A DNA stretch of 6,479 bases from Xanthobacteraceae bacterium (GTDB taxonomy: Bacteria; Pseudomonadota; Alphaproteobacteria; Rhizobiales; Xanthobacteraceae): the NCBI GenBank assembly GCA_030043335.1, contig JASHXX010000295.1, forward strand, positions 1 through 6,479. Direction: 5' to 3'. Below, in pieces: positions 1-5,494 of this stretch. The position numbers and the translations under genes were made by a program. How positions within the stretch are numbered: position 1 is the stretch's first letter; the number at the start of each line of letters is the position of its first letter. The notes under the pieces were generated by a model that was not told the origin of the DNA, ran no database searches, and saw nothing but the letters and a program-made list of their open reading frames with translations.

Positions 1-98
1 GAGCGGCGGCGCCAGTAAGATCGCGCCAGGCGGCGCCCGCGCGCCAGCAACCTCAACCGCCAATCACGCCCGCGCCGGCGCCGCCGGTGCAGCAGTAG
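1..98 (+). CDS. C-terminal tail of a Pro/Ala/Gln-rich protein (partial, possibly DUF2155)
   Basis: An open frame enters from the left edge with codons starting at base 3 and ends at TAG (96-98). The visible 31 residues are almost entirely Ala, Pro, Gln and Arg and finish PAPAPPVQQ, typical of a low-complexity C-terminal tail. No start or catalytic motif lies inside the window. The stop is two bases from the convergent aat stop, a tight tail-to-tail arrangement that supports a real gene end. From memory, a DUF2155 protein often sits beside aat in related Hyphomicrobiales; that name is an inference from position only. A chance open frame in GC-rich DNA is the main alternative. Confidence 0.5.
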   Translation, partial: AAAPVRSRQAAPARQQPQPPITPAPAPPVQQ

Positions 99-100
99 GG

Positions 101-784
101 CTAGGGCCGTTCAGCGCCCGCCAGGTGCGCGAGCGCGGCACTTCCGGAAATCGGCCGGTCAAGCGCCAGCGCGTCGAAATCGGCCTCGCCAACGAGCGCG
201 GCATCGAGCAGCTTATGATAGGCCGGCCGCGAAACTTCGACGGCACCGAACGTCCGCAAATGATCGGTGACGAATTGGGTGTCGAGCAGCCGGTAACCGC
301 CGACCCTGAGCCGCACCACCAAGTGCACCAGGGCGACCTTGGAGGCGTCGCGGGCATAATGGAACATGCTCTCGCCGAAAAACGCGCGCCCGAGGCTGAC
401 GCCGTAGAGCCCGCCGGCGAGCTCGCCGTTCTCATATACTTCGACGGTGTGGCAATCGCCGCGCTGGTAAAGCTTGCGGTAGAGATTGCGGATGCGGGCA
501 TTGATCCAGGTGCGGCTGCGTCCGACCTGCGGTTCCGAGCAGCCGGCAATGACAGCATCGAAGTCGCGATCGACCAGAACGCTGAAGCGGCCCGAACGGA
601 CCGTACGCGCCAGCCGTGCCGGAACATGGAACCGGTCGAGCGGGATGATGCCGCGGCGTTCCGGCTCGATCCAGTACAGCGCCGGATCCTCCGCGCTTTC
701 CGCCATTGGAAAGATGCCGCAGGCATAAGCCTTCAGCAGCACCTCGGGCGTGATGTCGACGAGGGCGGATTCACGGCTGGCCAT
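101..784 (-). CDS. aat: Leucyl/phenylalanyl-tRNA-protein transferase
   Basis: Cytoplasmic aminoacyl transferase that moves Leu or Phe from aminoacyl-tRNA to proteins with N-terminal Arg or Lys, marking them for ClpS/ClpAP degradation (N-degron pathway). The 227-residue product has family landmarks in order: GIFPM at residues 23-27, [10 protein letters not shown] at 41-50, TWIN at 92-95, the core [20 protein letters not shown] at 122-141, ASKVAL soon after, and [11 protein letters not shown] near residue 166. The length is normal for the short alphaproteobacterial form. The ATG at 784 has a GGAG only three bases upstream, so the ribosome site is close but usable. It is divergent from the response regulator and convergent with the gene ending at 98. 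In relatives aat usually follows accC directly; here the response regulator separates them. Confidence 0.96.
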   Translation of the reverse strand: MASRESALVDITPEVLLKAYACGIFPMAESAEDPALYWIEPERRGIIPLDRFHVPARLARTVRSGRFSVLVDRDFDAVIAGCSEPQVGRSRTWINARIRNLYRKLYQRGDCHTVEVYENGELAGGLYGVSLGRAFFGESMFHYARDASKVALVHLVVRLRVGGYRLLDTQFVTDHLRTFGAVEVSRPAYHKLLDAALVGEADFDALALDRPISGSAALAHLAGAERP

Positions 785-975
785 GGACTCCGTTTAGCCG
801 GCGGCAAGCGCCCTCTTCAAGAGGCGGCCAGGCGGCGGGGCGTGCAGCCGCCCGGCGTGGCGGGAGCGTTCGAGTTTAACTAATCGGCAACCCTGATTTC
901 GCTAAGATTTTCGTCGCCTTGAACGAAAATTGTTCACGGCGCGTTTTGCGTTCGATTGAACGAGACTGCAAGGCG
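785..975. promoter_or_regulatory. Divergent intergenic region between aat and the response regulator
   Basis: This 191-base spacer must hold the leftward aat promoter and the rightward response-regulator promoter. On the aat side there is a perfect 13-base palindrome, CCTCTTCAAGAGG (812-824), in what would be the aat leader. The response-regulator side is more AT-rich than its surroundings (about 876-935) and carries the GAAC/GTTC repeats listed separately. No convincing -35/-10 pair could be assigned by eye on either strand. Confidence 0.5.
919..963. repeat. Cluster of GAAC/GTTC half-sites (possible operator)
   Basis: The octamer TTGAACGA occurs at 919-926 and again at 956-963, as direct copies 37 bases apart. 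Two inverted pairs are nested in this span: TGAAC-N7-GTTCA (920-936) and CGTTC-N4-GAACG (949-962). All four half-sites share the GAAC core. The cluster ends 12 bases before the preferred ATG at 976, where an operator for this gene would be expected. No binding protein can be named from the sequence. Confidence 0.4.
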
Positions 976-1380
976 ATGAAAGCAATGGTCAGGCGGGACG
1001 AGCCGATTCGGGTCTTGCTGGTCGAAGACGAATATCTGATCAGCGAGTGGGTCGCCGAATCGCTGTCCGAGCAAGGCTTTGTCGTTCACGCAGCGGCCAA
1101 TGCGGCCGACGCTTTGCGCCATCTTGCGACCGCGCCGGTCGACGTCCTGTTCACCGACATCAATCTGCCAGGCGCGATGGACGGCGCGATGCTCGCCCGC
1201 CGCGCCCGCGAGCTTTTGCCTCATCTGCCGGTCGTTTATGCCTCCGCCCGGCCCAATGTGCTCGATCCGACCGTGCGCGTTCCCGGCTCGATCTACGTGC
1301 CAAAGCCCTACGTGCCGGCGCTGGTCGGGCGGCTGCTTGCCGACACCCTCAAATCCGCGGCCGAACGCGCGCCGGGGTAA
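976..1380 (+). CDS. Single-domain (CheY-like) response regulator
   Basis: A lone receiver domain of 134 residues, counted from the ATG at 976. Visible phosphorylation-site residues are the acidic pair E17/D18 (LLVEDEYLI), phospho-acceptor D61 (VLFTDINLPG), the switch Ser S90 (VVYASA) and the Lys-Pro pair K110-P111 (VPKPY). No output domain follows, so it probably acts through protein contact, as a phosphate sink or in a phosphorelay. The style resembles receivers that accompany HWE or HisKA_2 kinases in Hyphomicrobiales; no kinase is in the window. The frame is also open from a TTG at 919, but that adds 19 unconserved residues over the half-site cluster. ATG at 985 is another possible start, and neither ATG has an ideally spaced ribosome site. 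The stop lies four bases from the convergent accC stop. Confidence 0.88.
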   Translation: MKAMVRRDEPIRVLLVEDEYLISEWVAESLSEQGFVVHAAANAADALRHLATAPVDVLFTDINLPGAMDGAMLARRARELLPHLPVVYASARPNVLDPTVRVPGSIYVPKPYVPALVGRLLADTLKSAAERAPG

Positions 1381-1384
1381 ACGG

Positions 1385-2737
1385 CTACTGCTCGAGCGCG
1401 CCGCGCGCGAGGAATTCCTCGAGCCAGTGGATGTGGTAGTCGCCGTCGATGATCTCGGTCTCGCTCGCCAAGGCGCGAAAGAGGGGCAGCGTGGTCTCGA
1501 TCCCGTCGACGACGAATTCGTCGAGCGCGCGCTTGAGCCGCATCAGGCACTCGCTGCGGGTCTTGCCGTGGACGATGAGCTTGCCGACGAGCGAGTCGTA
1601 GAACGGCGGAATCGCATAGCCGTGGTAGACCGCCGAATCGATGCGCACGCCCAGGCCGCCGGGCGGGTGATAGTGGATGATCTTGCCGGGCGAAGGGCGG
1701 AACGAGACCGGATTCTCGGCATTGATCCGGCACTCGATGGCGTGGCCGTGGAATTTCACGTCGCCCTGCGCCAGGGCGAGGTCGTTGCCGGCAGCGACGC
1801 GAATCTGCTCCACGATGAGATCGATGTCGGTGATCATCTCCGTCACCGGATGTTCCACCTGAATGCGGGTGTTCATCTCGATGAAGTTGAATTTGCCGTC
1901 CTCGTAGAGGAACTCGACGGTGCCGGCGCCGAGATATTTGATTTCGCGCATGGCTTTGGCGACCGTCTCGCAGATCTGGTCGCGCGCGGCGGAATTCAGC
2001 GCGGGCGAGGGGCCTTCTTCCCAGACTTTCTGGTGGCGGCGCTGCAGCGAGCAGTCGCGCTCGCCGAGATGGATGGCGCGGCCCTTGCCGTCGCCGAGCA
2101 CCTGAATTTCGATATGCCGCGGCCGATCGAGGTATTTTTCGAGATAGATCGTGTCGTCGTCGAAGGAGGCCTTGGCCTCCGCGCGCGCGGTCGCAAGCGC
2201 CGAGGCGAGCTCGTTTTCGGCGCGCACCACTTTCATGCCGCGGCCGCCGCCGCCGGCCGCGGCCTTGAGCATGACGGGAAAGCCGATCTCGCGCGCCAAC
2301 CGATGCGCCTCTTCGTCTGAGCCGATGCCGCCTTGGGAGCCCGGCACGGTCGGGATGCCAAGTTCGCGGGCGGCGTGCTTGGCCGCGATCTTGTCGCCCA
2401 TCAGGCGGATATGCTCGGGACGGGGTCCGATGAAATGCACATCGTGCTCGGCAAGGATTTCGGCAAAGCGGGCGTTCTCGGCAAGAAAGCCGTAGCCCGG
2501 ATGCACGGCGTCGGCGCCGGTGATCTCGCATGCGGTGAGCAACGCCGGAATGTTGAGATAGCTGTCCTTCGCCGGCGGCGGACCGATGCAGACGCTCTCA
2601 TCGGCGAGTCGCACATGCATGGCGTCGGCATCGGCGGTCGAGTGCACTGCCACGGTCGAAATGCCGAGTTCCTTGCACGCCCGCAGCACGCGCAGCGCGA
2701 TCTCTCCCCGGTTGGCAATCAGGATCTTGTCAAACAT
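1385..2737 (-). CDS. accC: Acetyl-CoA carboxylase, biotin carboxylase subunit
   Basis: Catalyses ATP-dependent carboxylation of biotin carried on AccB, the first half-reaction of malonyl-CoA formation for fatty acid synthesis. At 450 residues it matches E. coli AccC (449). The N-terminal domain opens FDKILIANRGEIALRVLRAC; HPGYGFLAEN is at 79-88 and MGDK, with ATP-binding K116, at 113-116. The ATP-grasp lid has K158 followed by AAAGGGGRGM. Active-site residues follow at E. coli spacing minus one: H208, E210, K237, E275, E287, N289, R291 and E295 in FIEMNTRIQVEHPVTEM. No key residue is missing. The start ATG at 2737 lacks a clear Shine-Dalgarno. The gene lies 96 bases behind accB, across a repeat-bearing spacer, in the probable operon aroQ-accB-accC. 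Confidence 0.98.
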   Translation of the reverse strand: MFDKILIANRGEIALRVLRACKELGISTVAVHSTADADAMHVRLADESVCIGPPPAKDSYLNIPALLTACEITGADAVHPGYGFLAENARFAEILAEHDVHFIGPRPEHIRLMGDKIAAKHAARELGIPTVPGSQGGIGSDEEAHRLAREIGFPVMLKAAAGGGGRGMKVVRAENELASALATARAEAKASFDDDTIYLEKYLDRPRHIEIQVLGDGKGRAIHLGERDCSLQRRHQKVWEEGPSPALNSAARDQICETVAKAMREIKYLGAGTVEFLYEDGKFNFIEMNTRIQVEHPVTEMITDIDLIVEQIRVAAGNDLALAQGDVKFHGHAIECRINAENPVSFRPSPGKIIHYHPPGGLGVRIDSAVYHGYAIPPFYDSLVGKLIVHGKTRSECLMRLKRALDEFVVDGIETTLPLFRALASETEIIDGDYHIHWLEEFLARGALEQ

Positions 2738-2753
2738 GGCGGCGGCTCGGCGC

Positions 2754-2833
2754 GGCGAATGGGGGAGACGGATTGGCGAATGCGCGGACCGGCGTTCATT
2801 TTGCTGTTCGCGTTCGCCATTTCGTTATTCGCC
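2754..2833 (-). repeat. Nested inverted repeat in the accB-accC spacer
   Basis: Four copies of a GGCGAA core are arranged symmetrically. Read on the plus strand, the outer pair is GGCGAAT (2754-2760) with ATTCGCC (2827-2833). The inner pair is TGGCGAATGCG (2774-2784) with CGCGTTCGCCA (2809-2819), pairing at 10 of 11 positions. GGCGAATG is also an exact direct repeat at 2754-2761 and 2775-2782. The outer arm abuts the accB stop codon, so the structure would form in the transcript just after accB. No U-run follows, so it is not a classic terminator. It could be an RNA stability or attenuation element, or a degenerate dispersed repeat. Confidence 0.55.
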
Positions 2834-3289
2834 TCACTCGATGATCATCAGCGGCTCGCCATATTCGACCGGCCGGCCGTCCTCGACCAGGATCTGGGTT
2901 ACGGTGCCGGCGCGCGGCGCCGGGATTTGATTCATCGTCTTCATCGCCTCGATGATGATCAAAATGTCGCCGGCCTTAACCTGCGTGCCGATCTCGACAA
3001 AGGGCCGCGCCCCGGGCGAAGGCCCGAGATAGGCGGTGCCGACCATCGGCGAGGCGACCACGCCCGGATGCTGCGTCGGGTCGATCGGGGCGGCGGCGGA
3101 AGCGACCGTCACCGGCGGCGGAACAGGCGAGTCCGCCGGCCGCAGCCGTGTCGCCGGCGGACCTGAATTTCGCGCGACGCGAATCGAGACGCCGTCACGC
3201 TGAAACTCGATCTCGCTCAGACCGGTTTCCTCGAGCAGCTTTGCCAGATCGCGGATCACATCGTGATCGATCGCGGGCGTCTTCGGCAT
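2834..3289 (-). CDS. accB: Acetyl-CoA carboxylase, biotin carboxyl carrier protein
   Basis: Carries the biotin cofactor between biotin carboxylase (AccC) and the carboxyltransferase. The product is 151 residues, starting [10 protein letters not shown]. Residues 1-40 form the N-terminal helical segment, 41-75 are a Pro/Ala-rich linker, and about 76-151 form the biotinyl domain. The biotin-accepting lysine is K117 in [12 protein letters not shown], with the usual Met before it and Thr-Met after it. Gly-rich turns near VKAGD and [12 protein letters not shown] are present. A longer frame from TTG at 3322 would overlap the aroQ stop. The ATG at 3289 was chosen because GGGAG lies seven bases upstream and the protein start then matches the family. 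It begins 29 bases after aroQ. Confidence 0.96.
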   Translation of the reverse strand: MPKTPAIDHDVIRDLAKLLEETGLSEIEFQRDGVSIRVARNSGPPATRLRPADSPVPPPVTVASAAAPIDPTQHPGVVASPMVGTAYLGPSPGARPFVEIGTQVKAGDILIIIEAMKTMNQIPAPRAGTVTQILVEDGRPVEYGEPLMIIE

Positions 3290-3296
3290 CGGCGGG

Positions 3297-3301
3297 CTCC
3301 C
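3297..3301 (-). promoter_or_regulatory. Ribosome binding site of accB
   Basis: On the minus strand GGGAG ends seven bases before the ATG at 3289. It decides the accB start in favour of this ATG over the upstream TTG at 3322, which overlaps the end of aroQ. Confidence 0.7.
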
Positions 3302-3318
3302 GGACTTGCGCGCCACGA

Positions 3319-3768
3319 TCAAGCCTTGGCGTCGATCATGGCAGCAAGGCCGGTGATGGCAAGTGCGTAGCCGTTGACGCCGAAGCCGCAGATCACCGCT
3401 CGCGCGGCCTTCGAGACGTAGGAATGCTCACGGAACGGCTCGCGGGCATGGATGTTGCTGATGTGCACCTCGACCACCGGCGCAGCCAAGGTGAGAAGCG
3501 CGTCAAGGATCGCGACCGAGCTGTGTGAATATCCCGCCGGGTTGATCAGCAATCCAGCAGCGTGGTTGGACCGGGCTTCGTGGATCCAGTCGACGATTTC
3601 GCCCTCGTGATTGGATTGCCGGAATTCGAGCGCCAACCCGAGGCGCTCGGCCGTTGCGCGGCAGAGCCTCTAGACGTCGGCGAGCGTGGCGCGGCCGTAA
3701 ATCTCCGGCTCGCGGGTGCCGAGCAGATTGAGGTTGGGTCCATTGAGGACGTAGACCGTCTTCGCCAT
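3319..3768 (-). pseudogene. aroQ: Type II 3-dehydroquinate dehydratase, interrupted by an in-frame TAG at codon 33
   Basis: Type II dehydroquinase converts 3-dehydroquinate to 3-dehydroshikimate in the shikimate pathway. From the ATG at 3768 the frame encodes 149 positions, normal for AroQ. It shows [20 protein letters not shown] with N12, R19 and Y24 (lid and catalytic residues), then N76 in LLINPAGYSH, H82, E100 and H102 in VEVHIS, and R113. Codon 33 (3670-3672) is TAG, between LADV and RLCRATAERLG, where relatives usually have Glu; a single G-to-T change in GAG gives it. The frame is unchanged on both sides. Restart at TTG 3636 would leave out R19 and Y24 and should be inactive. Explanations are recent inactivation, amber suppression or a base error. 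It is first in the probable operon with accB and accC; no clear ribosome site precedes the ATG. Confidence 0.88.
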
Positions 3769-3924
3769 TTCGCGAGGTGCACCCGGCTATGGTCGCGGCG
3801 GGCGTCCACCGTGCCGGGTCCGTTTATAGGGAAGGCACCCGCAAAGGGGAAGCCGGGCACGCTGCCGCCACGATCAAACCCAAAATCCGCCATCGCTCCC
3901 CCGCGACCCGACCACAGAGGCGAT

Positions 3925-3952
3925 TGACGTTGCCGGCCGGCGGGCGACGTCA
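3925..3952 (+). repeat. 28-base inverted repeat upstream of the gene at 3970
   Basis: TGACGTTGCC (3925-3934) pairs with GGCGACGTCA (3943-3952) over ten positions, with one T-G wobble at 3931/3946, around an 8-base GC-rich loop. It ends two bases before the ribosome binding site at 3955-3962. It could be a regulator's operator or a leader hairpin limiting ribosome access. Confidence 0.45.
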
Positions 3953-3954
3953 TT

Positions 3955-3962
3955 GGGAGAGG
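3955..3962 (+). promoter_or_regulatory. Ribosome binding site of the gene at 3970
   Basis: GGGAGAGG lies seven bases before the ATG at 3970. This strong site fixes the start of the secreted-protein gene and shows its beginning is intact although the gene is broken further on. Confidence 0.7.
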
Positions 3963-3969
3963 TTATTCC

Positions 3970-4654
3970 ATGCGCCGCAGAGCATTCGTGCATCTCGCCG
4001 CATTCTTTCTCACTTCACTTGCGTTCGTTCCGTCGGCCTTCGCCGCCGACGATGTGGGTGTTTCGGGTCCGATTGTTCACGACAATCTTGCCATCTACCT
4101 CCTGCGTGGCGCGGCGACGGCTCATGCCGTGCCGGTAACGCTGCAGTCAGCAGACCATCTGGTCGACCGTCAAGAAGGTGCAGGAACGCCTGAGCCGCTC
4201 GGTGGGAGCGCCTGTCGTGGCGCCGGCCTCGCCGTCAAGCCTGCAGCTTTCGCTCGAAAACAAGGAGCTCAAACAAGCGCAGGCGGCCTATATCAAGGCG
4301 CTTCAGGACGCTGGCGAAGCCGATGCCGATATCGTCGGCAACGTCTACGCCATCAACGGCAAGATCAATGGCGGCGACGTCTATGCGTCGAACGCGCTGT
4401 TTCGCAAGATGTGGCGCAAGCAGCTCGACGCCAACGTGACCGAGGCGATAAGCAAGAAGGATGCGGCGCCAACCGCGCCGCCGTCGATCAAGGAGGTGCA
4501 AGCCTTCCTCGCCACCGCCCAGACCGGCGCCAAGACCGAGCGCGCCATCAACGCGCACGTCCGCCTGGCGACGCTTGACGGCGATGCCTCGCTCTATGCC
4601 GAGACCCGCCGCTCCGACGGCAGCTGGGTGCACCGCAACTATCTGGCCAAATAG
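3970..4654 (+). pseudogene. Secreted protein of ARPG/DUF6569-like type, with internal deletion and frameshift
   Basis: The gene starts well: ATG with a strong ribosome site, a signal peptide of about 25 residues (RRR, a hydrophobic core, cut after AFA), then VSGPIVHDNLAIYLLRG. That frame stops making sense after VPVTLQ (about 4146). A second frame, closed upstream by TAA at 4136-4138, then carries the C-terminal part: QQTIWSTVKKVQERLSR, SSLQLSLENKEL, DADIVGNVYAINGKINGGDV, NALFRKMWRKQLDA, and an end at SWVHRNYLAK before TAG (4652-4654). From memory, homologues are roughly 300 residues or more with a long central region between these parts. I therefore infer loss of the middle with a change of frame at about 4141-4150, at or near CTGCAG. 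The function of the family is unknown to me and the family name is tentative. A +1 frameshift alone would give about 228 residues. Confidence 0.72.
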
Positions 4655-4660
4655 GCGTGC

Positions 4661-4689
4661 AAAAAGCCCTCCCCGGAGACGGGGAGGGC
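4661..4689 (-). terminator. Intrinsic terminator of the M48-dsbA-like unit
   Basis: A perfect 10-base stem, GCCCTCCCCG (4666-4675) with CGGGGAGGGC (4680-4689), closes a 4-base loop. AAAAA at 4661-4665 on the plus strand becomes UUUUU just after the hairpin in the leftward transcript. It sits 27 bases beyond the stop of the DsbA-like gene. Rightward the hairpin has no U-run, so it is directional, though it may also slow transcription from the gene at 3970. Confidence 0.9.
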
Positions 4690-4716
4690 GATGCCGTGCC
4701 AAGCGGCTAGGGCAGG

Positions 4717-5475
4717 CTATTTCCGTTCGGCCTCGATTTTCTCTCTCAGCGCTTCGAGACCGACCGCCCCCATGACGATCTCGTGGCCGACGACATAGCT
4801 CGGCGTCCCGCTGACGCCCAGCGCATCGGCCAGCTTCATGTTCTCGTCGATCGTCTTCTGGACCTCGTCGCTGCCCATGTCCTTCTCAATGCGCGCCATG
4901 TCGAGGCCGACCTCTTTGGCGACGGCGAGAGCGCGCATCTTGTCGACCGGCCCGCGGCTGCCGAGCAGCTTCTGGTGAAACTCGATGTACTTCTTGCCGG
5001 TGCCGTCCTGCATGCGCACCGCGACCGCAACGTGGGCGGCCTCGACCGATCCCTCGCCCAGGACCGGAAACTCCTTGAGCACGAATTTGAGGTTAGGGTC
5101 GGTCTTCAGCAGGCCAAGCATGTCGGGTAGGGCGCGCTTGCAGTAGCCGCAGTTGTAGTCGAAGAACTCGACCATCGTGACGGTGCCCTGCGGATTGCCA
5201 AGGACGACTTGATGCGGCGAGCCAAACAGCGTTGCATTGTTTTCCTTGACCGCTTGGCGATGCTTCTCCGCGTCCGCGGCCTGCTGGCGTTTTTCGAGCT
5301 CGGCCAGTGCGTCCTGAACGACCTCGGGATGCTGGGTCAGGTAGTTCTTGATGATGGCTTCGATTTCGCCGCGTTGGTCGGCGGCGAGGGGATCGGCTTG
5401 CGTCGGGGCCCAAGCCGGCGCGGCGAACAGCAGCGCGGTCGCGAACAGGATTGCCATATCTCGGCGAGATGTCAT
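4717..5475 (-). CDS. Secreted DsbA-family thiol-disulfide oxidoreductase (ScsC-like)
   Basis: Predicted periplasmic thioredoxin-fold protein of 252 residues that makes or shuffles disulfides. Residues 1 to about 27 are a signal peptide with hydrophobic core MAILFATALLFAAPAW. Residues 33-80 (DQRGEIEAIIKNYLTQHPEV and the charged helix after it) resemble the N-terminal oligomerisation segment of ScsC-type proteins. The thioredoxin fold follows, with active site C109-G-Y-C112 in FFDYNCGYCKRALP and the cis-proline loop VSGTPSYV (T224-P225). Both catalytic cysteines are present. AAGGA lies seven bases before the ATG at 5475. It begins 19 bases after the M48 peptidase gene, so the two are probably co-transcribed and end at the terminator at 4661-4689. 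Whether it works as oxidase or isomerase cannot be told; the N-terminal segment leans toward ScsC-like trimers. Confidence 0.92.
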   Translation of the reverse strand: MTSRRDMAILFATALLFAAPAWAPTQADPLAADQRGEIEAIIKNYLTQHPEVVQDALAELEKRQQAADAEKHRQAVKENNATLFGSPHQVVLGNPQGTVTMVEFFDYNCGYCKRALPDMLGLLKTDPNLKFVLKEFPVLGEGSVEAAHVAVAVRMQDGTGKKYIEFHQKLLGSRGPVDKMRALAVAKEVGLDMARIEKDMGSDEVQKTIDENMKLADALGVSGTPSYVVGHEIVMGAVGLEALREKIEAERK

Positions 5476-5482
5476 TTCTGTT

Positions 5483-5487
5483 TCCTT
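5483..5487 (-). promoter_or_regulatory. Ribosome binding site of the DsbA-like gene
   Basis: On the minus strand AAGGA sits seven bases before the ATG at 5475, inside the 19-base gap after the peptidase stop. It supports both this start and translation from a shared transcript. Confidence 0.7.
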
Positions 5488-5494
5488 TTGGTGA

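Larger units (their letters stand above)
3769..3969. promoter_or_regulatory. Divergent intergenic region between aroQ and the broken secreted-protein gene
   Basis: This 201-base spacer must hold the leftward promoter for aroQ-accB-accC and the rightward promoter for the gene at 3970. On the minus strand a TATAAA (plus-strand 3823-3828) is a possible -10 for aroQ, but no good -35 lies at the right distance. On the right side are an inverted repeat (3925-3952) and a strong ribosome site (3955-3962). Confidence 0.45.

Noticed and set aside
125..883. Open frame of 252 codons on the plus strand, opposite aat
   Set aside because: It is antisense to aat and mirrors its codon structure, with no recognisable domain or ribosome site.
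920..936. LexA (SOS) box reading of GAAC-N7-GTTC
   Set aside because: The alphaproteobacterial LexA site is a direct repeat GTTC-N7-GTTC; here the halves are inverted, and the neighbouring gene is not an SOS gene.
1391..1411. Hairpin after the response-regulator stop as a terminator
   Set aside because: The stem is two 4-base helices around a mismatch, no U-run follows, and the bases are fixed by the accC C-terminal codons.
1408..1421. Perfect 14-base palindrome CGAGGAATTCCTCG
   Set aside because: It lies in accC and is explained by the codons of the conserved WLEEFLA stretch; no regulatory role is suggested.
1079..2320. Long open frame (413 codons) on the plus strand, opposite accC
   Set aside because: It lies fully antisense to a clearly conserved accC, shows no family motif, and is the kind of shadow frame expected in GC-rich DNA.
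3290..3322. accB start at TTG 3322
   Set aside because: It would overlap the aroQ stop and add 11 unconserved residues; ATG 3289 has a well-spaced GGGAG.
3319..3636. Separate 105-residue gene starting at TTG 3636
   Set aside because: It is the same frame as aroQ and would lack the N-terminal strand with N12, R19 and Y24; it is the remainder of the interrupted gene.
3670..3672. Genome-wide reassignment of TAG as a sense codon
   Set aside because: Five other genes in the window end at TAG at the expected protein end, so TAG is an ordinary stop here.
3823..3851. Sigma-70 promoter for aroQ from TATAAA on the minus strand
   Set aside because: The -10-like hexamer is good, but the expected -35 position reads TTCCCC, so it is not strong enough for a promoter call.
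4178..4654. Independent gene starting at GTG 4178
   Set aside because: It has no ribosome site, and family-like sequence continues upstream of the GTG (QQTIWSTVKK), so it is the C-terminal part of the broken gene.
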